Assembly (NCBI RefSeq): GCF_937127095.1
Contig: NZ_CAKZLP010000050.1
Coordinates: forward strand, 1 to 64,000
Length of the DNA stretch: 64,000 nt
From: an uncultured Amphritea sp.
Lineage (GTDB): Bacteria; Pseudomonadota; Gammaproteobacteria; Pseudomonadales; Balneatricaceae
Reading direction: 5' to 3'
Both the position numbers and the translations under genes were made by a program. The stretch's first letter is position 1, and each line of letters begins with the position of its first letter. The notes under the pieces are model-generated. The model searched no databases. It was not told the DNA's origin and was given only the letters and a program-made list of their open reading frames with translations. This document shows positions 17,135-26,518 of this stretch, piece by piece.

Positions 17135-17151
17135 CGAAGGTCAGACCAATT
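17135..17151 (+). promoter_or_regulatory. Degenerate second PdhR-like site
   Basis: The right arm GACCAATT matches the box at 16996 while only GGT remains of the left arm. The centre-to-centre distance is 139 bp. It may be an auxiliary site nearer the pdhR promoter, or chance. Confidence 0.4.
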
Positions 17152-17298
17152 TCAGAGGTGGCGTAGTGGATTGGTATATTTATGATCCCGGTAGGGGTGT
17201 ATGGTTGTGTCCTGTTAATTGGCCCACACCTATGCTCGTGAATGAATAATTTACAGAGTCAGTTTTGAGTAATATCAGTAATTGGCGGAGATGGTCAG

Positions 17299-18063
17299 AT
17301 GGCGTATCAGCGAGTCAAGCAACCGAAAATTTCGGATGTAATCATGGGGCAGCTGGAAGAGATGGTTCTGGAAGGTACTCTTAAGCCTGGACAGAAGTTG
17401 CCTCCGGAGCGGGAGTTGGCAAAACAGTTTGAAGTGTCGCGTCCTTCATTAAGAGAAGCGATTCAGAAACTGGCGGCAAAAGGGGTTCTGGTGAGTCGCC
17501 AGGGTGGCGGAACCTATATCTCGGAAGAGCTCGGCAGAGCGTTTTCTGACCCTTTGCTGGAGCTATTCAAAACCCATCCCGAAGCGCAGTATGACCTGCT
17601 GGAATTTCGCCATGCGCTGGAAGGGGTGTCAGCGTATTACGCTGCCCTGCGCAGCACTCCCGCAGATAAAGAGCATATCCGTGCCCGTTATGACGCCTTG
17701 CAGGGGTTTCATGACCGCAAAGAGTTTGATAAAGAGGTGTATGCGGATGTGGACTTTCATCTTGCCATCGCTGAAGCAACGCACAATATGGTGTTGCTGC
17801 ATATGATGCGCGCCCTGTTCAGCTTGCTGCGTCAGCATATCTGGGAAAACCTCCAGGATATCTACCCTAAAACTGATATTCGCAGCAAGATACATGAACA
17901 ACACTCAGTGCTAATGGAAGCAATTATTGCAGGCGAGCCAGAGAAGGCACGTAAGGCGGCACATGATCATCTGGCCTATGTCGAAGATGCCCTGCTGGAA
18001 CAGGGAAAAGAGAACACCCGGCTGAAAAGGGCGATGCGGCGTGCAGATGTAACACCGCTGTAA
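17299..18063 (+). CDS. pdhR: Pyruvate-responsive repressor PdhR
   Basis: This is a 254-residue GntR-family regulator (FadR/FCD subfamily). The N-terminal winged helix (LPPERELAKQFEVSRPSLRE, about 34-53) and QGGGT wing match E. coli PdhR closely, as do SDPLLELF, HPEAQYDLLEFRHALEG and YYAALRST. The C-terminal FCD domain has the metal/effector ligands in DVDFH (about 152-156) and later His residues. PdhR represses pyruvate dehydrogenase genes and is released by pyruvate. It is divergent from the TRAP operon and upstream of aceE, though 348 bp separate it from aceE. The start has GGAG 8 nt upstream. Confidence 0.93.
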   Translation: MAYQRVKQPKISDVIMGQLEEMVLEGTLKPGQKLPPERELAKQFEVSRPSLREAIQKLAAKGVLVSRQGGGTYISEELGRAFSDPLLELFKTHPEAQYDLLEFRHALEGVSAYYAALRSTPADKEHIRARYDALQGFHDRKEFDKEVYADVDFHLAIAEATHNMVLLHMMRALFSLLRQHIWENLQDIYPKTDIRSKIHEQHSVLMEAIIAGEPEKARKAAHDHLAYVEDALLEQGKENTRLKRAMRRADVTPL

Positions 18064-18130
18064 TCTACGTTATGTATAAAAACTACAATATTGGCTATTT
18101 GCATAGCGCTTATAGACATTAATTTTGTTT

Positions 18131-18151
18131 TTTTGTAGTATTACTACAAAA
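18131..18151 (+). promoter_or_regulatory. 10-1-10 palindrome upstream of aceE
   Basis: The core TTGTAGTATTACTACAA is perfectly symmetric, extended by two T/A pairs on each side. The centre TAGTATTACTA fits the general FCD-regulator pattern TnGTnnnACnA, but it is not the ATTGGT box. It lies about 260 bp before aceE. It is an operator for PdhR or another regulator, or a chance AT palindrome. Confidence 0.55.
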
Positions 18152-18172
18152 TAAAAACGATAACAAAAAATG

Positions 18173-18204
18173 ACAGGCTTGCTGCGGCGCAGCATGAAAC
18201 CTGT
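18173..18204 (+). other. Nested hairpin in aceE leader
   Basis: TGCTGCGGCGCAGCA is a 7-1-7 palindrome enclosed by ACAGG/CCTGT. No T-run follows. It may be an RNA structure in the aceE 5' leader or the end of the pdhR transcript. Confidence 0.5.
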
Positions 18205-18281
18205 TCACAAACTCATTAAGACATTCACAGAAGTGTTGGTGAGCGGGGCAAAGTGATAAAAATCCACAATATCATCGGGTT

Positions 18282-18303
18282 CAGCAGATTTTGCTGTTTT
18301 TTT
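18282..18303 (+). terminator. Weak terminator or attenuator before aceE
   Basis: A CAGCA/TGCTG stem with a 5-base loop is followed by eight Ts. It lies about 110 nt before the aceE start, so it may end pdhR transcripts or attenuate aceEF. Confidence 0.55.
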
Positions 18304-18411
18304 GCCTGCTTTTTTACTGATAACTTCTATTCTTAACAGAGTTTACCTAATGCCGGGATGATTGGGATACCCGGTTTTGAGTGCAAGACAAGAATAGTGG
18401 AGAAAGGCAAA

Positions 18412-21069
18412 GTGCAAGAATTTATCGACGATATTGACCCAATTGAAACCAGTGAGTGGATTGAGGCGCTCGAGTCTGTAGCCAAAAATGAAGGCGGAGA
18501 TCGCGCTCACTACCTGCTCAAGAAACTAGGTGAAAAAGCTTCAGAGATGGGGGTTAGTGCAGGTACCACCCTGACCACCCCATACCGCAATACGATTACA
18601 TCAAAAGATGAAGTCCGGATGCCGGGCGACCTGTTTATGGAACGTCGCATCCGCTCCTTTATCCGTTGGAACGCGATGGCGATGGTAATGCGCGCCAACG
18701 ATAACTCCGATGGTCTGGGTGGCCATATTTCAAGTTTCTCCTCTTCTGCCACGCTGTACGATATCGGTTTTAACTATTTTTTCCACGGTTCTGAAGGCGA
18801 CCGCGAAGGTGATCTGGTGTTTTTCCAGGGGCACATCTCTCCGGGTATCTATTCCCGTGCCTATCTTGAAGGCCGTCTGACCGAAGAGCAGATGGATAAC
18901 TTCCGTCGTGAAGTGGATGGCGTGGGTCTGTCCTCTTATCCACACCCATGGCTGATGCCGGATTTCTGGCAGTTCCCAACGGTTTCGATGGGTCTTGGCC
19001 CGATTCAGGCGATCTATCAGGCGCACGTCATGCGCTACCTGTCGGCTCGCTCTCTCATCACTCGTGGCGAACGTAAAGTCTGGGCGTTTCTGGGTGATGG
19101 TGAGTGTGATGAGCCGGAATCTCTGGGGGCGATCTCGCTTGCGGGACGTGAGCAGCTGGAAAACCTGGTGTTTGTGGTTAACTGTAACCTGCAGCGTCTG
19201 GATGGCCCGGTTCGCGGTAACGGCAAGATCGTTCAGGAACTTGAAGGTGTCTTCCGCGGCGCCGGCTGGAACGTGATTAAGTGTTTGTGGGGTCGTCACT
19301 GGGATCCACTGTTTGAAAATGATGAAAAAGGTTTGCTGCAGAAACGCATGGACGAAGTCTGTGACGGTGAACTGCAAAACTACAAGGCGAACGGTGGTGC
19401 ATACACCCGTGAGCATTTCTTCGGTAAATACCCTGAACTGCTGGAGATGGTTAAGGATCTGTCAGACGACGATATCATGAACCTGAACCGCGGCGGCCAC
19501 GACCCATATAAAGTCTATGCGGCTTATCATTCAGCGATGAACCATAAAGGTCAGCCAACCGTTATTCTGGCGCAAACCGTTAAAGGTTATGGTACCGGTA
19601 AATCGGGCCAGGCGAAGAACGACACCCACTCGATGAAGAAAGTGGCAATGGATGATCTGAAAGACTTCCGCGACCACCACAATATTCCGCTGACCGATGA
19701 TCAGCTGAAAGAGGTTCCATACTACCGTCCATCGCCTGATTCTGCAGAGATGAAGTATATGATGGACCGTCGTAACAAACTGGGCGGTGTTTACCCAACC
19801 CGTCGCAGCGACTTCGACGCTCTTGAAATTCCACCACTGGATACCTTCGCGGCGCAGCTGAAAGACAGCGGTAAGCGTGAAATGTCAACCCAGATGGTAT
19901 TGAACCGGGTACTGAGCACACTGGTAAAAGATAAGAGCATGGGCGAGCGGGTTGTGCCGATTGTGCCAGACGAAGCCCGTACCTTTGGTATGGAAGGTAT
20001 GTTCCGTCAGCTGGGTATCTACACCTCAGCAGGTCAGCGTTACGTGCCACACGATTCTGATCAGATCATGTTCTACAAAGAGTCCAAGACCGGTCAGATT
20101 CTCGAAGAGGGTATCAACGAAGCGGGTGCGATGTCTGCCTGGATGGCCTGTGCTACGTCCTACAGCAACAACAACTGCACCATGGTGCCGTTCTACATCT
20201 ATTACTCTATGTTTGGTTTCCAGCGGATTATGGACCTTGCCTGGGCGGCAGGTGATATGCAGGCCCGAGGCTTCCTGATCGGAGCGACTTCGGGTCGTAC
20301 CACACTGAATGGTGAAGGTTTGCAACACCAGGATGGTCACTCTCACCTCATGGCGCAAATGATTCCAAACTGTGTTTCTTACGATCCGACCTTCGGCTAT
20401 GAGCTGACAGTCATCGTCCAGGATGGCTTGAAGCGGATGTTCCAGGACAAAGAGAACAAGTTCTACTACATCACCACCATGAACGAGAACTACGCTCACC
20501 CAGCCATGCCGGTTGGTGCTGAGGAAGGTATCGTGAAAGGGATGTACCTTCTGCAGGAAGGTAAAGATTCCGACATGAAAGTACAGCTGATGGGTTGCGG
20601 TACGATCCTGCGTGAAGTGATTGCTGCGGCAGATATTCTGCGTGATGAGTTCGGGGTTGAATCAGACATCTGGAGCACTACCTCAATCAATGAATTGCGT
20701 CGTGATGCACAAAGCGTATCCCGCTGGAACATGCTGCACCCTGAAGATGAGGCGCGTGTCTCTTACCTGCAAGAGTGTCTGCAAGACCGTCAGGGTCCGG
20801 TTATTGCGTCCACTGACTATATGCGCATCTATGCTGATCAGCTGCGTGAATATATCCCTCGCACCTATAAAGTACTGGGTACCGATGGTTTTGGTCGCTC
20901 TGATACCCGCGCCAAGCTGCGTGAGTTCTTTGAAGTGAACCGTTATTACGTGACGGTTGCCGCACTGACTGCGCTGGCAGAAGAGGGCAAGATTGAACGT
21001 ACTGTTGTAGCCAAAGCGATGCAGAAGTTTGGCATAAACCCGGAAAAACCAGCCCCATGGACTGTGTAA
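18412..21069 (+). CDS. aceE: Pyruvate dehydrogenase E1 component
   Basis: This is an 885-residue homodimeric E1. It decarboxylates pyruvate with thiamine diphosphate and transfers the acetyl group to the lipoyl arms of AceF. The ThDP motif runs from GDGECDEPES to NCNLQ (about 230-262). The N-terminus DDIDPIETSEWIEALESV is the typical AceE start. I chose GTG 18412, which has GGAG 8 nt upstream and gives the family length; an upstream ATG at 18358 would add 18 unlikely residues. aceF follows after 33 bp. No lpd gene follows. Confidence 0.97.
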   Translation: MQEFIDDIDPIETSEWIEALESVAKNEGGDRAHYLLKKLGEKASEMGVSAGTTLTTPYRNTITSKDEVRMPGDLFMERRIRSFIRWNAMAMVMRANDNSDGLGGHISSFSSSATLYDIGFNYFFHGSEGDREGDLVFFQGHISPGIYSRAYLEGRLTEEQMDNFRREVDGVGLSSYPHPWLMPDFWQFPTVSMGLGPIQAIYQAHVMRYLSARSLITRGERKVWAFLGDGECDEPESLGAISLAGREQLENLVFVVNCNLQRLDGPVRGNGKIVQELEGVFRGAGWNVIKCLWGRHWDPLFENDEKGLLQKRMDEVCDGELQNYKANGGAYTREHFFGKYPELLEMVKDLSDDDIMNLNRGGHDPYKVYAAYHSAMNHKGQPTVILAQTVKGYGTGKSGQAKNDTHSMKKVAMDDLKDFRDHHNIPLTDDQLKEVPYYRPSPDSAEMKYMMDRRNKLGGVYPTRRSDFDALEIPPLDTFAAQLKDSGKREMSTQMVLNRVLSTLVKDKSMGERVVPIVPDEARTFGMEGMFRQLGIYTSAGQRYVPHDSDQIMFYKESKTGQILEEGINEAGAMSAWMACATSYSNNNCTMVPFYIYYSMFGFQRIMDLAWAAGDMQARGFLIGATSGRTTLNGEGLQHQDGHSHLMAQMIPNCVSYDPTFGYELTVIVQDGLKRMFQDKENKFYYITTMNENYAHPAMPVGAEEGIVKGMYLLQEGKDSDMKVQLMGCGTILREVIAAADILRDEFGVESDIWSTTSINELRRDAQSVSRWNMLHPEDEARVSYLQECLQDRQGPVIASTDYMRIYADQLREYIPRTYKVLGTDGFGRSDTRAKLREFFEVNRYYVTVAALTALAEEGKIERTVVAKAMQKFGINPEKPAPWTV

Positions 21070-21102
21070 CCCGAAGCTGAACTTTTAAGAGAGGATAATG
21101 AC

Positions 21103-23064
21103 GTGAGTACTGTAAACATTACGGTTCCTGATATTGGTGGTTACGCAGACGTAGATATTGTTGAGATCTGTGTAGCGGTTGGTGACACAGTGGTTGAGGG
21201 CGATTCTCTGATCGTCCTGGAAACCGATAAGGCATCGATGGAGGTGCCATCTACCCACGCGGGTACAGTGAAAGAGATTCTGGTTGAAGCGGACGGCACC
21301 TGCAACGAAGGCCAGGTAATTGTGGTTCTGGAAACCGGTCTGGTGGTTGACGAGGTCGATCCGGCTCCGGCTGCCAAAGCAGCACCGGCTGCAGCCCCTG
21401 CGGCAGAGGCTGCTCCAGTGGCGGCTGCTCCTGCTGCAACTAGCGCGGTTGAAAAAGTGCTGGTGCCTGACCTGAGTGGCGCGACTGACGTAGATGTGGT
21501 TGAAGTCCTGGTGAAGGATGGCGACACCGTTGCGGAAGGCGATTCCCTGTTAGTGCTGGAAACCGATAAAGCATCGATGGAAGTTCCGGCTCCAATGGCC
21601 GGAGTCATCGTATCGATGAAGATTAAAGAGGGTGATAGCACCAACGAAGGTGATCATCTGTGTGATATTCAGATTGCTGGTGGTGCCTCTGTTGCAGCTC
21701 CTGCTGCGGTATCTGCACCGGTTGCCGCAGCAGAGGCTCCGGCTCCTGTTGCCGCTGCTCCAGCACCTGTTGCGGGTGGTGTGGAAGATGTGCTGATCCC
21801 TGATCTGAGTGGCGCGACCGACGTTGACGTAGTTGAAGTCCTGGTAAAGGACGGCGATACCGTTGCCGAAGGCGATTCCCTGATCGTACTGGAAACCGAT
21901 AAAGCTTCAATGGAAGTCCCTGCACCTAAAGCGGGTGTGGTTAAATCCATGAAGATCAAAGAGGGTGGAACCGTTAACGAAGGCGATCTGCTGATGCAAC
22001 TGGAAGTGGCTGGTGGGTCTGCACCTGCAGCAGCGCCTGCGGCATCGGCTCCGGTAGCAGCACCAGCAGCCGCTCCGGCGAAAGCAGCGGCTCCCGCTCC
22101 TGCGGCAAGCGCGCCCGTTGATCGCGAAGCGCTGGAGAAGAAAAACAAATCCGTACATGCAGGCCCGGCCGTTCGTGCCACGGCCCGTGAATACGGTGTT
22201 GATCTGTCTCTGGTTTCAGGTACCGGCCCACGGGGTCGTATTCTCAAAGAGGATGTTCAGGCTTACGTGAAAGGCGCGCTGAAGCAACTGGCTGAGAAGC
22301 CTGCTGCCGCAGCTGTGACCGGCGGTTCGGGTATCCCGGCCATTCCAGAAGTCGATTTCAGCCAGTTTGGTGAAATCGAGATGGAGAAAATGTCCAAGAT
22401 CCACAAGCTAACCGCGGCCAACATGTCTCGCTGCTGGCTGAACATTCCGCATGTGACTCAGTTTGATAAAGCGGATATCACCGATCTGGAAGCATTCCGC
22501 GCTGAGATGAAGGACGAAGCCGCGCGCAATGGCGTTAAGCTGACACCGCTGCCGTTCATGCTGAAAGCGATTGCGATTGCACTGAAAGCGCATCCGAAAT
22601 TCAATGCTTCGTTGCATGCCGATGGTGAGCACATCGTCTACAAGAAATATATCAATATCGGTATGGCGGTAGATACGCCAAACGGTTTGATGGTTCCGGT
22701 GATTAAGGACGCAGACAAGAAGAGTATCTATGAGCTGTCTCTGGAAGCGAACGAGCTGGCCGGTAAGGCGAAAGATCGTAAGCTGAAACCTGCCGAGATG
22801 CAGGGCGCTTGTTTCACCATTTCAAGTCTGGGTGGTATTGGCGGTACTGGCTTTACGCCAATCGTTAATGCCCCTGAAGTGGCGATTCTGGGTGTCTCCA
22901 AAGCGGATATCGAACCACGCTGGAACGGTAAAGAGTTCGAACCCCGTAAGATGCTGCCCCTGTGCCTGTCTTACGATCACCGCGCCATCAACGGCAGTGA
23001 TGCAGGTAAGTTCCTGACCTACCTCAACCAGCTGCTGAGCGATGTCCGTCGCATGGTGATGTAA
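21103..23064 (+). CDS. aceF: Pyruvate dehydrogenase E2, three lipoyl domains
   Basis: This is a 653-residue dihydrolipoyl acetyltransferase. Three lipoyl domains carry the modified lysines K43, K156 and K267, each in the context ETDKASMEVP. They are joined by Ala/Pro-rich swinging linkers. A peripheral subunit-binding domain follows (about 350-388, AVRATAREYGVDL, GTGPRGRILKEDV), then the catalytic domain with the active-site SYDHRAINGSD near the C-terminus. The start is GTG with GAGG upstream. The last two lipoyl domains are very similar to each other at the DNA level, which suggests recent duplication or gene conversion. It forms an operon with aceE. Confidence 0.97.
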   Translation: MSTVNITVPDIGGYADVDIVEICVAVGDTVVEGDSLIVLETDKASMEVPSTHAGTVKEILVEADGTCNEGQVIVVLETGLVVDEVDPAPAAKAAPAAAPAAEAAPVAAAPAATSAVEKVLVPDLSGATDVDVVEVLVKDGDTVAEGDSLLVLETDKASMEVPAPMAGVIVSMKIKEGDSTNEGDHLCDIQIAGGASVAAPAAVSAPVAAAEAPAPVAAAPAPVAGGVEDVLIPDLSGATDVDVVEVLVKDGDTVAEGDSLIVLETDKASMEVPAPKAGVVKSMKIKEGGTVNEGDLLMQLEVAGGSAPAAAPAASAPVAAPAAAPAKAAAPAPAASAPVDREALEKKNKSVHAGPAVRATAREYGVDLSLVSGTGPRGRILKEDVQAYVKGALKQLAEKPAAAAVTGGSGIPAIPEVDFSQFGEIEMEKMSKIHKLTAANMSRCWLNIPHVTQFDKADITDLEAFRAEMKDEAARNGVKLTPLPFMLKAIAIALKAHPKFNASLHADGEHIVYKKYINIGMAVDTPNGLMVPVIKDADKKSIYELSLEANELAGKAKDRKLKPAEMQGACFTISSLGGIGGTGFTPIVNAPEVAILGVSKADIEPRWNGKEFEPRKMLPLCLSYDHRAINGSDAGKFLTYLNQLLSDVRRMVM

Positions 23065-23129
23065 TCCTGGGTTTCCAGTGATTACCTGAATTCCGGTAGC
23101 TCAGCGGTTATCCCCCGCGGGCTATCGGT

Positions 23130-23182
23130 GATTCGGTGGTTAACCACCGAATCAGATGCGACAGCGTGCAGGCTGTCGCATC
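23130..23182 (+). other. Two adjacent hairpins after aceF
   Basis: GATTCGGTGGTT with its complement forms a 24-bp perfect palindrome (23130-23153). Directly after it, GATGCGACAGC pairs with GCTGTCGCATC (23155-23182). They precede the true terminator and may protect the aceEF mRNA 3' end. Confidence 0.7.
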
Positions 23183-23229
23183 GACCTCTATTTTTCTTTT
23201 CCATGGTTATTCTTGTACCCATGACTCGG

Positions 23230-23263
23230 GCCCCTACTCATCATTGAGCAGGGGCTTTTTTTT
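23230..23263 (+). terminator. aceEF terminator
   Basis: GCCCCT-A-CTCA pairs with TGAG-CA-GGGGC and is followed by eight Ts. Confidence 0.93.
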
Positions 23264-23279
23264 GATCAGCGTTTTGATC

Positions 23280-23445
23280 GATCGCTACGCTTGTCCGAAG
23301 TCCGATCACTTCGTTTGTCCGATCGCAGCCTACGGCTGCTAGTCCGCATTTTTTGCTCTCACCACAGAGGGCGCAGAGGACATCGAGAAGAGCATTAAAA
23401 GAAACATATGTAACAAATCGCCATGAGGGCATGGCTCGCTACAAA
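23280..23445. repeat. Dispersed repeats: CTTGTCCG, CACAGAGG and a REP arm
   Basis: CTTGTCCGAAGTCCGATC words are followed by the CACCACAGAGG..GAGAAGAGCATTAAAAG unit, then by a lone REP right arm (ATCGCCATGAGGGCATGG, 23418 on). The same order, CTTGTCCG then CACAGAGG then ATGAGGGCATGG, recurs at 27630-27762. Confidence 0.8.
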
Positions 23446-23462
23446 ATCTGTTTTCCCTTTAT

Positions 23463-23672
23463 GTGGGAGCGACGCTAGCATGCCCTCTGGGTACCTCGTC
23501 GCGATAAAACCATCAACAGGCGATGGGTCAAATAAATCGCCGCGAGGGCGCGCCTCCCACCGGGTAGATTTTTTGTAGGAGCGACGCTAGCATGCCCTCT
23601 GGGTACCCCGTCGCGATAAAACCATCAACAGGCGATGGGTCAAATCAATCGCCGCGAGGGCGCGCCTCCCAC
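23463..23672 (+). repeat. Two full REP-like elements with 18-mer in left arm
   Basis: The units lie at 23463-23560 and 23575-23672, each 98 bp. The left arm GTGGGAGCGACGC is followed by the 18-mer TAGCATGCCCTCTGGGTA and CGTCGCGATAAAACC. The right arm ATCGCCGCGAGGGCGCGCC ends CTCCCAC and has no 18-mer. The outer ends are inverted complements. Confidence 0.92.
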
Positions 23673-23689
23673 AAGGGTTGCTCTTCCTG

Positions 23690-23830
23690 ACCTCGGACAA
23701 GCGAAGCGTTCGGACCACGGACCTCGGCTTTTCAGACAAGCGAAGCGTTCGGACCACGGACCTCGGCTTTTCAGACAAGCGAAGCGCTCGGACCACGGAC
23801 CTCGGCTATTAAGGACCTCGGCTCTTAAAC
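23690..23830 (+). repeat. 39-bp tandem repeat (3 units)
   Basis: ACAAGCGAAGCG starts at 23697, 23736 and 23775, a period of exactly 39 bp. Each unit reads through TTCGGACCACGGACCTCGG and a TTTTCAG link. Partial pieces GGACCTCGGCT continue to 23830. Single copies of the unit occur at about 5300, 26770 and 27815. Confidence 0.92.
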
Positions 23831-23953
23831 AATCCTATGGTAAAATCGCGCCATCAATGTTCATACAATCGATCCAGAATAATTTCGCAAGAGCGTTACG
23901 TTAGCAGGTATACTTTGCCTCAAGTGAAATTGCTGTAAGAAGGTAGGCGGTTA

Positions 23954-25294
23954 ATGAAAGTAACGGTTTTTGGTATAGGTTATGTAGGGCTGGTTCAGGC
24001 TGCAGTATTGGCTGAGGTAGGTCACGAAGTCTGTTGCGTGGATGTCGATGCACAGAAAGTTGAAAACCTTAAAAATGGTATCATTCCTATCTACGAACCC
24101 GGCCTGACGCCCATAGTACAGTCAAACTATGAAGCCGGACGTTTGATTTTTACCACTGATGCGAAAGCCGCTGTTGAGTTTGGTGAAATACAGTTTATTG
24201 CGGTAGGCACGCCGCCAGATGAAGATGGTTCTGCTGACCTCAAGTATGTGCAGGCGGTCGCAAAAACAATTGCTACCTACATGCAAGATCCGAAAATTGT
24301 GATTGATAAGTCCACTGTACCGGTAGGTACCGGGGATAAGGTTAAGGCGACAATAGCGGCAACTCTTGCTGAGCGGGGCGCAGAGATTGAATACCATGTG
24401 GTGTCTAACCCCGAATTCCTCAAAGAGGGTGCTGCAGTCAGTGACTGTATGCGCCCAGACCGGATTGTTATCGGTACGGAAAGTGATCATGTTAAAGATG
24501 TGATGACTGAGCTGTATGCTCCTTTTAACCGTAATCACGACCGTATCATCTTTATGGATATCCGTAGTGCCGAGCTGACTAAATATGCAGCTAACTGCAT
24601 GCTGGCGACCAAAATCAGTTTTATGAATGAGATGGCCAACATCGCAGAGATGGTTGGTGCGGATATAGAAAACGTGCGTAACGGTATCGGGTCTGATGAA
24701 CGGATCGGATATCACTTTATCTACCCAGGCTGCGGCTATGGCGGCTCATGTTTCCCGAAAGATGTTCAGGCGCTGGTGAAAACCTCTGAGCAGATTGGGT
24801 ATGACTCGCAGATTTTGAAAGCGGTAGAAGCGGTTAACTCGAAACAGAAAACTAAATTGTTTGAACTGATCAGCCGTCATTTTAAGGGTGAACTGGCAGG
24901 AAAAACGGTGGCTCTCTGGGGCTTGTCATTTAAGCCTAAAACCGATGATATGCGCGAAGCATCCAGTCGTGTACTGATGGAACTGCTGTGGGCTGCCGGC
25001 GCAAAAGTGCAGGCATTTGACCCTGAAGCGATGGAAGAGACTCAACGTATCTATGGTTCACGTGCTGATCTTAATCTCATGGGCACCAAAGAGGCCGCTC
25101 TGAATGGTGCAGATATGCTGGTCATCTGTACCGAGTGGCAAAGCTTCCGTGCCCCGGATTTTGACCTGATCAAAGCGCAACTGGCCGAACCGGTAATCTT
25201 CGATGGTCGTAATCTGTATGATCCGCACCGCATGGCCGATCGTGGCTTCAGCTACTACGCAATTGGCCGGGGTTTGTCGATAAAACAAGGGTAA
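23954..25294 (+). CDS. ugd: UDP-glucose 6-dehydrogenase
   Basis: This 446-residue cytoplasmic enzyme oxidises UDP-glucose to UDP-glucuronate with two NAD+. The N-terminal Rossmann motif is [10 protein letters not shown], the central part has [20 protein letters not shown], and the catalytic cysteine sits in [12 protein letters not shown] (about residue 263). The C-terminal UDP-binding domain has [16 protein letters not shown]. With the epimerase downstream it supplies uronic acids to the polysaccharide locus. The last codons (about 25275-25294) resemble the repeat word GTCGCGATAAAAC, so the 3' end may have been altered by a repeat. Confidence 0.96.
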   Translation: MKVTVFGIGYVGLVQAAVLAEVGHEVCCVDVDAQKVENLKNGIIPIYEPGLTPIVQSNYEAGRLIFTTDAKAAVEFGEIQFIAVGTPPDEDGSADLKYVQAVAKTIATYMQDPKIVIDKSTVPVGTGDKVKATIAATLAERGAEIEYHVVSNPEFLKEGAAVSDCMRPDRIVIGTESDHVKDVMTELYAPFNRNHDRIIFMDIRSAELTKYAANCMLATKISFMNEMANIAEMVGADIENVRNGIGSDERIGYHFIYPGCGYGGSCFPKDVQALVKTSEQIGYDSQILKAVEAVNSKQKTKLFELISRHFKGELAGKTVALWGLSFKPKTDDMREASSRVLMELLWAAGAKVQAFDPEAMEETQRIYGSRADLNLMGTKEAALNGADMLVICTEWQSFRAPDFDLIKAQLAEPVIFDGRNLYDPHRMADRGFSYYAIGRGLSIKQG

Positions 25295-25297
25295 AAT

Positions 25298-25470
25298 CGG
25301 CACGAGGGCGTACCTCCTACAGGTAGATTTTTGTGGGAGCGACGCCCCCGTCGCGATAAAATATCAGATAGCACTAATCTGAGTAATCGCCGCGAGGGCG
25401 CGCCTCCCACCGAGTAGGTTTTTTCTGGGAGAGGAGCTAGCATGCCTTTTGGCTACCTCGTCGCGATTAG
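25298..25470. repeat. REP-like elements, one copy without the 18-mer
   Basis: A right arm (25298-25320) is followed by a full 78-bp element at 25333-25410 with no 18-mer in either arm (GCGACGCCCCCGTCGCGAT). A third, left arm at 25427-25468 has a variant 18-mer, TAGCATGCCTTTTGGCTA. Confidence 0.88.
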
Positions 25471-25510
25471 TTAGAATAAAACATCTAATCAGAATTCCAG
25501 GTACAGCCCA

Positions 25511-26518
25511 ATGCAACTCACCTACCTCGTCACCGGCGCTGCCGGCTTTATCGGCAACTTCGTCTCAGAACGCCTGTGTCAGGCTGGCCATAAAGTGATC
25601 GGCCTGGACAACCTGAATGATTATTATGATCCAGCCCTGAAAGATGCCCGCCTGAAACGTCTGGAGCAATATCCTGAGTTTACCTTTAAAAAACTGGATC
25701 TTGCTGACCGCGAAGGGATGGCTCAGCTGTTTGCTGAAAGCGGCTTCGATCGGGTTATCCATCTGGCTGCTCAGGCAGGGGTGCGTTATTCACTGGAAAA
25801 CCCGTTTGCTTATGTTGATTCCAACCTGACCGGCATGATGACCATTCTGGAAGGCTGCCGTCAGAATAATGTAAAGCATCTGGTGTATGCCTCATCTTCA
25901 TCGGTGTATGGCATGAACACCAAAATGCCATTTTCGACTCAGGACGGTGTTGATCATCCGGTCTCTTTGTATGCCGCCACGAAAAAATCCAATGAGTTGA
26001 TGGCCCACAGTTATTCACACCTTTATGGCATTCCTACCACTGGCCTGCGGTTCTTTACTGTCTATGGCCCCTGGGGCCGCCCGGATATGGCGCCATTCCT
26101 GTTTACCAGTGCCATTTTGGAAGACCGCCCAATTAAGGTGTTCAATCACGGGAAAATGCTGCGCGACTTCACCTATGTAGACGATATTGTCGAAGGTGTT
26201 ATCCGCATTCAGGATGTGATTCCTCAGGTGGATGAAAATAACCCAAGGACCAGCCCGGACAGCAGTAGCGCCCCTTACCGGGTGTACAACATCGGCAACA
26301 ACGAACCGATTGAACTCAGCCGCTTTATCCAAGCGATTGAATCAGCCGCGGGTAAAACCGCAGTAAAAGAATACCTGCCGATGCAACCTGGCGATGTACC
26401 AGCAACCTACGCCGATATTGACAGCCTGCAACAAGCCACCGGCTTCAAACCCAGCACCACCATCGAAGACGGCATGCAGAGGTTTGTAGAATGGTATAAA
26501 GCGTATTACAAGGCTTAA
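25511..26518 (+). CDS. UDP-glucuronate 4-epimerase-type SDR
   Basis: This is a 335-residue extended short-chain dehydrogenase. The NAD motif is [10 protein letters not shown], the catalytic residues are Ser/Tyr-Lys in YASSSSVYG and [11 protein letters not shown], and [15 protein letters not shown] is a typical block. The length and the [17 protein letters not shown] and GRPDM words match the CapI/LspL UDP-glucuronate epimerases that make UDP-galacturonate. It follows ugd with a repeat block between, so a separate promoter is possible. Confidence 0.9.
   Translation: MQLTYLVTGAAGFIGNFVSERLCQAGHKVIGLDNLNDYYDPALKDARLKRLEQYPEFTFKKLDLADREGMAQLFAESGFDRVIHLAAQAGVRYSLENPFAYVDSNLTGMMTILEGCRQNNVKHLVYASSSSVYGMNTKMPFSTQDGVDHPVSLYAATKKSNELMAHSYSHLYGIPTTGLRFFTVYGPWGRPDMAPFLFTSAILEDRPIKVFNHGKMLRDFTYVDDIVEGVIRIQDVIPQVDENNPRTSPDSSSAPYRVYNIGNNEPIELSRFIQAIESAAGKTAVKEYLPMQPGDVPATYADIDSLQQATGFKPSTTIEDGMQRFVEWYKAYYKA

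Noticed and set aside
18730..19416. Minus-strand frame of 228 codons inside aceE
   Set aside because: The plus-strand frame is a clear AceE; the antisense frame has no recognisable features.
23938..23954. ops/JUMPstart element before ugd
   Set aside because: GGTAGGCGGTTAATG resembles the ops core GGCGGTAG only in part and lies too close to the start codon.
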